In this document: positions 10,149-17,720 of the stretch, one piece after another
Layout of the letters: each line of letters starts with the position of its first letter
How positions within the stretch are numbered: the stretch's first letter is position 1
Assembly: GCF_022113815.1 (NCBI RefSeq)
Contig: NZ_SGOM01000003.1
Span: forward strand, 1-64,000
Source of the DNA: Vibrio cincinnatiensis
GTDB taxonomy: Bacteria > Pseudomonadota > Gammaproteobacteria > Enterobacterales > Vibrionaceae
Direction of reading: 5' to 3'
Length of the DNA stretch: 64,000 nucleotides
Notes under the pieces: generated by a model
Told to the model about the DNA's origin: nothing
The model's input: the letters and a program-made list of their open reading frames with translations, nothing else
Database searches by the model: none
Translations under genes and position numbers: made by a program

Positions 10149-11138
10149 ATGAATATTGTCGATAAACTCAAAAAAGAATGGTTTTTACTGGGCATGGTCA
10201 TTGTAATGGCTTTCGCTACCGTTACATCAGAATTAGGACGATCTGGTGGATGGATCCATCTTGATCAATTGACAGGAGTAGGGATTGCCATCGTCTTTTT
10301 TTTGCATGGATTAAATTTATCGCCTCGTGCGATTAAGGCCGGAATTACTAACTGGCGGTTACATATTTATATTCAGATGGCGACCTTTGTGGTTTACCCG
10401 CTGTTATGGGTGATTTTTGGTGATGCTTTTCTCACTTATATGCCTGCTGCCTTAGCATTTGGTTTTTGTTATCTGCTGGTGTTACCTAGTACGATCTCTT
10501 CTTCTGTCGCGATGACCAGTGTTGGGAAGGGGAATGTGCCGGGGGCGATTTTTAATGCTTCTCTCTCTAGTATTATTGGTGTCTTTATCACTCCTTTGCT
10601 TATTCAGTTGTTTATGGGTTTTGAAGGGGTTGAACTCAATTTGTTAGAATCAGTTCTCTCTATTTCTAAACTGCTTCTTTTACCGATGCTGATAGGCCAG
10701 CTTTTACGACCTTACTTGATCGCTTGGGCTGAACGAAATCAATCTGTTGTGAATAAAGTGGATAAATACGTCATTTTGATGATTGTCTATAATGCTTTCT
10801 GTGACTCGATCGTAAATGGCATTTGGCATGAGTTTTCGCTGGGTTTATTAGCGATGGCGATTGTGATTTGTACGCTTGTTCTACTTTTTATGACTCACCT
10901 TATTCAGTGGGGGGCAAAGCAGTTGAAATTTGCTCTGGTTGATGAGGTCGCCGCGGTTTTTTGTGGTACTAAGAAAACCTTAGCCGCGGGTATTCCTATG
11001 GCTAAAGTTATTTTTGGTGCAGATCCTTCGCTTGGTATGCTTTTGCTTCCGATCATGCTTTACCATCCTATCCAGATCTTTTACTGCGCTTTATTAGCGA
11101 ATCGATATGCTCGTCAAAGTGAAGCCAAAAGTGCGTAG
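10149..11138 (+). CDS. Bile acid:sodium symporter (SBF-like) family transporter, YfeH-type
   Basis: 329 residues with about ten hydrophobic segments. Family hallmarks of the SBF-like (YfeH) group are VGIAIVFFLHGLNLSPRAIK, PSTISSSVAMTSVGKGNVPG, IFNASLSSIIGVFITPLL, and CGTKKTLAAGIPMAKVIFG near the C-terminus. It is an inner-membrane carrier, probably sodium-coupled; the substrate is not deducible. It is divergent from the ACR3 gene, and the shared region carries the 9962–9983 dyad. Both proteins belong to the wider BASS/ACR3 fold group, so a link to arsenic is possible but unproven. Confidence 0.75.
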   Translation: MNIVDKLKKEWFLLGMVIVMAFATVTSELGRSGGWIHLDQLTGVGIAIVFFLHGLNLSPRAIKAGITNWRLHIYIQMATFVVYPLLWVIFGDAFLTYMPAALAFGFCYLLVLPSTISSSVAMTSVGKGNVPGAIFNASLSSIIGVFITPLLIQLFMGFEGVELNLLESVLSISKLLLLPMLIGQLLRPYLIAWAERNQSVVNKVDKYVILMIVYNAFCDSIVNGIWHEFSLGLLAMAIVICTLVLLFMTHLIQWGAKQLKFALVDEVAAVFCGTKKTLAAGIPMAKVIFGADPSLGMLLLPIMLYHPIQIFYCALLANRYARQSEAKSA

Positions 11139-11179
11139 TTCACTTTTTCAGTAGGAGCAGGATTTGGGCCTAGAAAAAG

Positions 11180-11210
11180 GAAAAAGCCAGTGAGAGGAGC
11201 GCTCACTGGC
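11180..11210 (-). terminator. Terminator of fruBKA
   Basis: A 9-bp stem, GCCAGTGAG (11186–11194) with CTCACTGGC (11202–11210), is followed on the minus strand by TTTTTCC. It lies about 37 bp after the fruA stop. Confidence 0.75.
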
Positions 11211-11246
11211 AAGACTTCATGTTGTTGCTTCTAATAATAGAGGGAT

Positions 11247-12983
11247 TTAAGCGGTCGCTACGTGTTTATCAGCTGCACGTGATTTTAGGAATGCATAACC
11301 TGCTCCTGTTACCACGGTTCCGGCAGCAATAGCGACTAAGTACATCAATACCGGGCTAATTGCATTTGGGATCATCAGCACAAACAAACCACCATGTGGA
11401 GCCATTAATTTAGCGCCAAATAACATAGACAAAGCACCGGTTAATGCCCCACCCACCATGCAGGCTGGAATCACACGCATTGGATCTTTTGCAGCAAATG
11501 GAATGGCACCTTCAGAAATAAAGCAAAGGCCAAGTACGAACGAGGCTTTTCCGGCTTCACGTTCGCCCGCTTCAAATTTGTCTTTCGCAAGGAAAGTGGC
11601 TAAGCCCATTCCTAGTGCAGGAACCATACCCGCAGCCATGATTGCAGCCATCGGCGCATAGGTTTGAGAAGCAAGCAGACCGACACCAAAGGTATAGGCC
11701 GCTTTATTCACTGGGCCACCCAAGTCAAAGCACATCATTGCGCCAAGAATGATACCGAGCAAAATAGCGTTGGTGGAACCCATGCTATTTAGGAACTCTG
11801 TCATGGCAGACATAATGCCAGAAACCGGACCACCTACGATGTAAATCATCACTAAGCCAGTGATTAAGCTGGCAATAAAAGGAATGATAAGTATCGGTTT
11901 TAATGCCTCCATCGATTGTGGAAGAGAGACATGATCAGCAATCCATTTTGCAGAATAACCCGCGATAAAACCTGCGGCGATCCCACCTAAGAAACCAGCA
12001 CCTGTTGAGCTCGCAAGCATACCGCCAATTAAGCCTGGAGCTAAACCAGGGCGGTCAGCAATGGAGAAAGCAATATAACCAGCTAGAACAGGAATCATTA
12101 ATGCGAACGCTGAACCGCCACCAATGGACATGAGCGCTGCTGCAAGCGTGCCTTCTTCTTTAAACGCTTCAATACCAAAGACGAAAGAAAGGGCAATGAT
12201 TAGGCCACCAGCCACGACGACTGGTAACATATGAGATACCCCGGTCATAAGGTGTTTATAGACCCCTTTTTTCTCATCCGTAGCATTATCATTTGCATTG
12301 CCAGAGTGCTGATAAACCGTAGCTGTTTCAAAAGCTTTATCCATCTCTTCTGCTGTTTTTTTCAATGCAGGGCCCGTTTTGGTACGGTACATTTTTTTAC
12401 CATTAAAGCGATCCAACGGTACTTCAATATCGGCCGCGATGATCACAAGGTCTGCTTCAGCGATCTCTTGTGCAGTTAACTGATTTTTTGCACCCACAGA
12501 GCCACGTGTTTCTACTTTTATCTGATGGCCTCGACGTTTACCTTCTTCCTCTAAGGCTTCTGCGGCCATAAAGGTATGGGCAACCCCTGTTGGGCAAGCA
12601 GTAATTGCAACAATTTTCTTCGCGGCATGGCTGGTTGTCGCCGATGTTTGGAAAGCGGTCGCTTCCGCAGCCGAAAGTTCTTTCGCTTGTTCGACCGCCA
12701 TGGTGAGATACGTTTTGGGATCGTTAGTACAGGCAGAAATATCACTTTGGTAGACTTTTTTACCAACAAAACGAGTGGTATCGACAGGGGTATTAGTGGC
12801 AAGAATAACCACGTCAGCCTGTGCGATTTCGGTTTCTGTTAATGTATGCGTCTCCAATACGGAAGAGTGACACTCTACCGCTGCAGTCCAGTTCAGTGAT
12901 TTGGCCGCCTGCTCAAGGAGACCTGCGGCAATAATACTATTGGCAACCCCGCTGGGGCATGCGGTAATGATGGCAATATTCAT
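11247..12983 (-). CDS. fruA: PTS fructose-specific EIIB'BC component FruA
   Basis: 578 residues. An N-terminal EIIB-like domain (MNIAIITACPSGVANS, about 1–100) is followed by the catalytic EIIB (ITACPTGVAHTFMAAEALEE, about 125–225, active Cys in ACPTG) and a multi-pass EIIC (about 240–565: FVFGIEAFKEEGTLAAALM, DLGGPVNKAAYTFGVGLLAS, FISEGAIPFAAKDPMRV). It imports fructose and releases fructose-1-phosphate. In E. coli FruA the first EIIB-like domain has lost its cysteine; here it keeps one at residue 9. Last gene of fruBKA, 18 bp after fruK. Repressed by Cra through the boxes upstream of fruB. Confidence 0.95.
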   Translation of the reverse strand: MNIAIITACPSGVANSIIAAGLLEQAAKSLNWTAAVECHSSVLETHTLTETEIAQADVVILATNTPVDTTRFVGKKVYQSDISACTNDPKTYLTMAVEQAKELSAAEATAFQTSATTSHAAKKIVAITACPTGVAHTFMAAEALEEEGKRRGHQIKVETRGSVGAKNQLTAQEIAEADLVIIAADIEVPLDRFNGKKMYRTKTGPALKKTAEEMDKAFETATVYQHSGNANDNATDEKKGVYKHLMTGVSHMLPVVVAGGLIIALSFVFGIEAFKEEGTLAAALMSIGGGSAFALMIPVLAGYIAFSIADRPGLAPGLIGGMLASSTGAGFLGGIAAGFIAGYSAKWIADHVSLPQSMEALKPILIIPFIASLITGLVMIYIVGGPVSGIMSAMTEFLNSMGSTNAILLGIILGAMMCFDLGGPVNKAAYTFGVGLLASQTYAPMAAIMAAGMVPALGMGLATFLAKDKFEAGEREAGKASFVLGLCFISEGAIPFAAKDPMRVIPACMVGGALTGALSMLFGAKLMAPHGGLFVLMIPNAISPVLMYLVAIAAGTVVTGAGYAFLKSRAADKHVATA

Positions 12984-13001
12984 AGTTTCGACCTTCTGTC
13001 C

Positions 13002-13955
13002 TTAATGGTTAGTTTGATGACTAACGGGTTGTAGGTGGATATCTTTTTGTAGGGAAGTTAAGTATTCAACACTGGGTACACCCACGCCAACTTGTGTCAC
13101 CGCAAGAGCGGAGAGTGCTGTGGCGAAAGTGATCAATGATTCTTTTTCCATGGTTTGCATATGTCCCCAGCACAGGCCAGCGACTAAGGTATCGCCCGCA
13201 CCAACGGTACTGACAACATTCATTTTGGGTGGTTTTGCGTGTAGCCATTGGCCTTGATTGAGCCACATGGTGCCTTCCGCCCCCATTGAGACAACGATAT
13301 TATCAATACCTTTGTCGGCTAGCTGTTCCGCGGCTAAGCGACAAGCTTCTGGGCTGTGTAATTCACGGCCGACGAATTGGGCTAGCTCTTCATCGTTGGG
13401 TTTAATTAACCAAGGTTTGGCATTGATACCAACAGCTAAGGCTTCTCGACTGCTATCAAACAGTACTTTCTTACCTAGCGATCCCAACTTTTCTATCCAA
13501 GCGGCACAACGTTGGGGTGAAACACCGGAAGGTAAACTGCCTGCTAGCACAAAATAGTCGTGATCCTCGGCAAGTTGGAACAAAGTCTGTTCAAAGCGAG
13601 CGATGTCTTGCTCATTAACATGAATGCCCGGAAAATTGATATCACTGACTTGACCTGATTTTTCGACCAGTTTGACATTAATACGTGTTGCCCCTTGGAT
13701 ACGGACAAATTTATCTTCCGCTCCCATTTGCTCAAAAAGTTGGCAAAACATTTCTTGATTATCTAGGCCAAGAAAACCAGTAACGGTAACCTTAGCTCCG
13801 AGATCGCTCAGCACTTTAGCGACATTAACCCCTTTGCCTGCGGCATGCAGAGATCCTTGCTTAACTAAGCTGACCGAGCCGACCTGTAAGCTATCTAAAC
13901 TACCAGTTAAATCTAAGGCTGGGTTTAAGGTAATCGTAACAACTTTATTACTCAT
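13002..13955 (-). CDS. fruK: 1-phosphofructokinase FruK
   Basis: 317 residues, PfkB family. It converts fructose-1-phosphate to fructose-1,6-bisphosphate in the cytoplasm. Visible motifs are TITLNPALDLT at the N-terminus, HAAGKGVNVAKVLSDLGA (first PfkB signature), and VSTVGAGDTLVAGLCWG (second signature with the catalytic Asp in GAGD). AGGAACC precedes the ATG by 8 bp. It is the middle gene of fruBKA, with 11 bp to fruB and 18 bp to fruA. Confidence 0.95.
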   Translation of the reverse strand: MSNKVVTITLNPALDLTGSLDSLQVGSVSLVKQGSLHAAGKGVNVAKVLSDLGAKVTVTGFLGLDNQEMFCQLFEQMGAEDKFVRIQGATRINVKLVEKSGQVSDINFPGIHVNEQDIARFEQTLFQLAEDHDYFVLAGSLPSGVSPQRCAAWIEKLGSLGKKVLFDSSREALAVGINAKPWLIKPNDEELAQFVGRELHSPEACRLAAEQLADKGIDNIVVSMGAEGTMWLNQGQWLHAKPPKMNVVSTVGAGDTLVAGLCWGHMQTMEKESLITFATALSALAVTQVGVGVPSVEYLTSLQKDIHLQPVSHQTNH

Positions 13956-13966
13956 GACGGGGTTCC

Positions 13967-15112
13967 TTAATGCTCACCAAGGCCAGATTTAATGGCTAAT
14001 CCGATAGATTCCAGAGCTTGTGCAGCATCTGGACCTTCTGCGGTAAATTGCAATTGATGGCCGTGTTTCACGCCCAATGCAATCACTTTCATTAAGCTTT
14101 TGGCATTGACGGCTTTACCGTCACCATCTAAGTTTGAGACTTTAATGTTGGACTCAAATTTTTTCGCTTCAGCCACCAGCATGGCTCCTGGACGGGCGTG
14201 CAAACCGTGAGCATTGGTAATTTTAAAGACAGCACTTTCGCCATTGCCGGTTTCACTGTGTGGGGCACTTTCGGTAGTGGCTTCTTGAGTAAAGAATTCG
14301 ACCAATTGCTGAGCATCGGCTTGTAATAGTTTTTCTTGTTGTTGAGCAAAAACGAGTTGAATTATCTTATCCAACAAAGTGCGGTGAGAGGCATTACAAG
14401 CTGCAATCGCGATTAATGCTTTCACTGCCATCCCTTGATATTCGCAGTGGTTGGCGGTTGAAACAAAAGACATACCACTGCGTTTTACGTGTTTATCACT
14501 GCTGATCAACCAAAGGCCTTTACCTAAATGGGTTGGCTGTTTGGTCACAAGCTCGGCAACGAACTCGCTTTCAGTACAACCCGTGTTTTTAAGCAATCCA
14601 CCTGCAACCACGCTCATCTGAATCATATCGCTTGCTGGAAACAGAAGCTGAATTAAAGAAGCATCAAACTCTGCTTCAAACTGAACATCGCCATTGAGTA
14701 GGGCAACAATATCTGAAGCTTGTTTTGCCTGCTTGAGCTTCTCCTCGACACCATCAGCAGACAAGACTTTGGTCAGCTGTTTTAAAATGCCTAAATGTTC
14801 ATCTGATTTTGCTGCAATCCCAATTGCAACATAAACCGTATTACCGTCACCCCAATCCACACCATGAGGAAAATGATGAACCGCCACACCCGTTTCTTGC
14901 ACTAAGTCGCGGGTATCGGTTGTACCGTGTGGAATCGCAATACCATTACCTAAGAACGTTGAGTTTTGTGCCTCTCGATTTAGCATGCCTTGGACATAGC
15001 CGGATTCGACCAGTTTCTTCTCTGTCAGATCCGCCGCGATAGAACGAATGGCCTCTTGCTTGTTGGACGGCGTTTGTTCTAGTCGAATATCTTTAGGTGA
15101 AAGTTGCAGCAT
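13967..15112 (-). CDS. fruB: PTS fructose-specific EIIA–FPr (multiphosphoryl transfer protein) FruB
   Basis: 381 residues, close to E. coli FruB length. The N-terminal EIIA-fructose domain (about 1–145) has the phosphorylatable His in NGIAIPHGTTDTRDLV. A central modulator-like region (about 150–280) follows, then a C-terminal HPr-like FPr domain (about 290–380) with ITNAHGLHARPGAMLVAEA and its active His in LHARPG. It takes phosphate from EI and passes it to FruA. First gene of the operon, with an upstream region containing three Cra boxes shared with divergent fruR. Confidence 0.93.
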   Translation of the reverse strand: MLQLSPKDIRLEQTPSNKQEAIRSIAADLTEKKLVESGYVQGMLNREAQNSTFLGNGIAIPHGTTDTRDLVQETGVAVHHFPHGVDWGDGNTVYVAIGIAAKSDEHLGILKQLTKVLSADGVEEKLKQAKQASDIVALLNGDVQFEAEFDASLIQLLFPASDMIQMSVVAGGLLKNTGCTESEFVAELVTKQPTHLGKGLWLISSDKHVKRSGMSFVSTANHCEYQGMAVKALIAIAACNASHRTLLDKIIQLVFAQQQEKLLQADAQQLVEFFTQEATTESAPHSETGNGESAVFKITNAHGLHARPGAMLVAEAKKFESNIKVSNLDGDGKAVNAKSLMKVIALGVKHGHQLQFTAEGPDAAQALESIGLAIKSGLGEH

Positions 15113-15198
15113 GTTTGGCCCCTTAGCCCATCAAAGGCTTTTTGACATAACACCAAATCTTGACGACTTGCTGACTGATGTTATGGTGATTTAAATAA

Positions 15199-15214
15199 GC
15201 TGAATCGTTTCAGC
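15199..15214. promoter_or_regulatory. Cra (FruR) operator 1
   Basis: GCTGAATCGTTTCAGC matches the Cra box (TGAATCGATTCA core) with one departure from full symmetry. It is 87 bp upstream of fruB. Confidence 0.85.
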
Positions 15215-15316
15215 TTTAAGTTCAAAAAAATTTAGCAAAACGGTCACTGATAAAAATGAGCCTGTTTTATTAGGTTTATTCTAAAAAACTCGACTTGGCT
15301 ACCAATTTAGGTTTTT

Positions 15317-15332
15317 GCTGAATCCTTTCAGC
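15317..15332. promoter_or_regulatory. Cra (FruR) operator 2
   Basis: GCTGAATCCTTTCAGC, about 88 bp upstream of the fruR start, keeps both TGAA/TTCA half sites. Confidence 0.85.
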
Positions 15333-15340
15333 TTTCATAC

Positions 15341-15352
15341 TGAATCGATTCA
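15341..15352. promoter_or_regulatory. Cra (FruR) operator 3
   Basis: TGAATCGATTCA is a perfect palindrome and an exact core match. It starts 24 bp after operator 2 begins, about two helical turns, so two dimers could bind the same face next to the fruR promoter. Confidence 0.88.
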
Positions 15353-15419
15353 GCCTATAATTCAACTCAATTTAGGATCGAAGATTTATTTCTATGATCC
15401 CACGCACAGAACCAGAGTA

Positions 15420-16406
15420 ATGGATATGACACTTGATGAAATTGCCAAGTTGGCTGGCGTCTCTAAAACCACGGCAAGCTATGTAATTAATGGTAAAGCG
15501 ACCAAATACCGAATCAGTGAAAAAACGCAACAGAAAGTGATGGCGGTGGTTGAGCTGCATAATTATCGACCGGATTTAGCGGCTTCTTCGCTTCGAGCAG
15601 GCAATAGCCGATCATTTGGTTTGATCATCCCTGATCTGGAAAACACCAGTTATGCCAAATTAGCAAAGTTGCTAGAGCAAAATTCACGACAAGCCGGTTA
15701 TCAAATCTTAATCGGTTGCTCGGATGATGATGCAGATATTGAAAAAAACGTTGCACAGGCTCTGGTTTCTCGTCGAATTGATGCTTTATTTGTGGCCAGT
15801 AGTATGCCCGAGGCCAGTGAATTCTATTGGAAAATGCAGCAGGCGGGGACACCTGTGATTGCGATTGACCGTCCTTTAGATGATGAATATTTTCCTTGTG
15901 TGATCAGTGAAGATTTTGGCGCGGCTTTTGAGTTAACCCAATCCGTATTGAGTCAATCGGTGACGACGGTTGGGTTGATTGGAGCCTTGCCAGAACTCAG
16001 TATCTCTCAAGAACGCCAGCTCGGTTTTGAATCTGCGTTAAAAGCGGAAAATAAACAAGCCTTACTAGGGTATGGCGAGCACTTTAATCGAAAAGAAGGG
16101 CGAAGAATTTTTGAACAGTGGCGAAGAGAAGGGATGATGCCCGATGCTATTGTTGCAACATCATATACCTTATTAGAAGGCATTTTGGATGTGCTCTTAG
16201 AATACCCATTATTAATGGAGAAGTTGCGTTTAGCCACCTTTGGTGATAATCGGTTGTTGGATTTTTTACCTATAAAAATTAACTCGTTACCCCAGCAATT
16301 TGAACTCATTGCTGATAGCGCTTTAGCACTGGCACTGAATGCTTCGGCTAAACGCTACTCAACAGGAATTGAACTGGTACCAAGAAAGCTCAAAGTTCGT
16401 CGTTAG
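15420..16406 (+). CDS. cra: Catabolite repressor/activator Cra (FruR)
   Basis: 328 residues, LacI/GalR family. The N-terminal headpiece MTLDEIAKLAGVSKTTASYV then INGKATKYRIS is nearly diagnostic for Cra. The effector domain (about 60–325) includes SRSFGLIIPDLENTSYAKLA and DRPLDDEYFPCVISEDF. It senses fructose-1-phosphate and represses fruBKA, and typically controls glycolysis and gluconeogenesis. The open frame extends to 15315, but those residues would cover operators 2 and 3; MDMTLDE at 15420 (or MTLDE at 15426) matches the family start. Divergent from fruB, probably self-regulated. Confidence 0.92.
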   Translation: MDMTLDEIAKLAGVSKTTASYVINGKATKYRISEKTQQKVMAVVELHNYRPDLAASSLRAGNSRSFGLIIPDLENTSYAKLAKLLEQNSRQAGYQILIGCSDDDADIEKNVAQALVSRRIDALFVASSMPEASEFYWKMQQAGTPVIAIDRPLDDEYFPCVISEDFGAAFELTQSVLSQSVTTVGLIGALPELSISQERQLGFESALKAENKQALLGYGEHFNRKEGRRIFEQWRREGMMPDAIVATSYTLLEGILDVLLEYPLLMEKLRLATFGDNRLLDFLPIKINSLPQQFELIADSALALALNASAKRYSTGIELVPRKLKVRR

Positions 16407-16426
16407 TCTATACCTTTATGTGATTG

Positions 16427-16464
16427 ACTCACCACCGCTGCTATCGACGGTTGGTGAGTTTTTG
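16427..16464 (+). terminator. Terminator after fruR
   Basis: An imperfect stem, ACTCACCA (16427–16434) with TGGTGAGT (16452–16459) plus inner CG/CG pairs, runs into TTTTTG. It begins 21 bp after the fruR stop. Confidence 0.75.
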
Positions 16465-16575
16465 TATCAGAGAAGCGATGAAATCAGCCCATAGCATGGG
16501 TTGATTGTTCCTAGCATCTTGAAGTTAGTTAGGTATATCATAGCGTTATTATCCCTATTGGCTTACAGGCTTGGA

Positions 16576-17718
16576 ATGAAGTTTCTGCACACCTCTGATT
16601 GGCATTTAGGTCGTCAATTCCACAATGTGTCACTGCTTGATGATCAACGGCACGTCCTTAATCAAATGATTCAGTATATGGAGCACAATCCTGTTGATGC
16701 GTTGATTGTCGCTGGTGATGTGTATGATCGCTCTGTACCACCGACCGCTGCCATTGAATTATTGGATGAGGTAGTCAGCAAAGTTTGTGGGCAATTGGGT
16801 ATTCCGATGATTATGATTCCGGGTAATCATGACGGTGCCAAGCGTTTGGGCTTTGCCGCCAAACAGATGCAATCATCCGGTTTGTATATCATCAGTAACT
16901 TTTCTCAAATGCTAACACCTGTGGTGCTGAACTCTGCTCAAGCGGGGGAAGTGGCGTTTTATGGTATGCCTTATAATGACCCTGAATTGGTGCGAGATGC
17001 GTTTCAAAATAAAGTCAGTAGCCATGACGAAGCCCATCAATATCTCTGCGAGCGTATTGTTGAGCAGTTTGACTCGTCACAGCGTCACGTATTGATTAGT
17101 CACTGTTTTGTCGATGGTGCGATGGAATCTGAATCTGAACGCCCGCTTTCTATTGGTGGGTCAGACCGAGTTAACCATGAACATTTCCTACCCTTTGATT
17201 ATGTTGCATTAGGGCATTTGCATCAGCCTCAGCAGAAAGGACAAGACTTTATCCGCTACAGTGGATCTTTGATGAAGTACAGCTTTTCTGAGCAGCATCA
17301 GAAGAAAGGGATGACACTGGTTGAGCTAAATAAAGACGGATTTGCGTCGGCACAGCACCTTCCTTTGTCATCCCCCCACGATATGCGCATTGTGGAAGGT
17401 GAGTTACAAGCATTAATTACACAAGGGCAGTGCGACCCTCATCATGAAGATTACCTGTTAGTACGCCTGATGGATAAGCACGCGATTCTTGACCCCATGG
17501 AAAAGTTACGCAAAGTCTACCCGAATGTTTTGCATTTAGAAAAACCGGGGATGTTGATGGATGCCGATCAAGCCATGGGGCGTGCGCGGCTGGCGCGTGG
17601 CGAAATGGACATGTTTCGGGATTTCTTTCTGGAAGCCAAACAAGAGCCGTTATCTGCTCAACAAGAACTTGCCATATCTCAAGTTATTCAATCGCTTAAA
17701 CATGGGGAGTCTTTGTAA
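16576..17718 (+). CDS. sbcD: Exonuclease subunit SbcD
   Basis: 380 residues, Mre11-like calcineurin phosphoesterase. Metal-binding motifs in order are HTSDWHLGRQ, VAGDVYDRSVPP, MIPGNHDGAKR, LISHCFVDG and LGHLHQPQ. With SbcC it forms the ATP-dependent nuclease that opens hairpins and protein-blocked DNA ends. Start 16576 (MKFLHTSDWHLG) is chosen because the motif is N-terminal in the family; the longer frame from 16501 adds a hydrophobic stretch without relatives. sbcC starts 2 bp after its stop, so the two are translationally coupled. Confidence 0.93.
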   Translation: MKFLHTSDWHLGRQFHNVSLLDDQRHVLNQMIQYMEHNPVDALIVAGDVYDRSVPPTAAIELLDEVVSKVCGQLGIPMIMIPGNHDGAKRLGFAAKQMQSSGLYIISNFSQMLTPVVLNSAQAGEVAFYGMPYNDPELVRDAFQNKVSSHDEAHQYLCERIVEQFDSSQRHVLISHCFVDGAMESESERPLSIGGSDRVNHEHFLPFDYVALGHLHQPQQKGQDFIRYSGSLMKYSFSEQHQKKGMTLVELNKDGFASAQHLPLSSPHDMRIVEGELQALITQGQCDPHHEDYLLVRLMDKHAILDPMEKLRKVYPNVLHLEKPGMLMDADQAMGRARLARGEMDMFRDFFLEAKQEPLSAQQELAISQVIQSLKHGESL

Positions 17719-17720
17719 TT

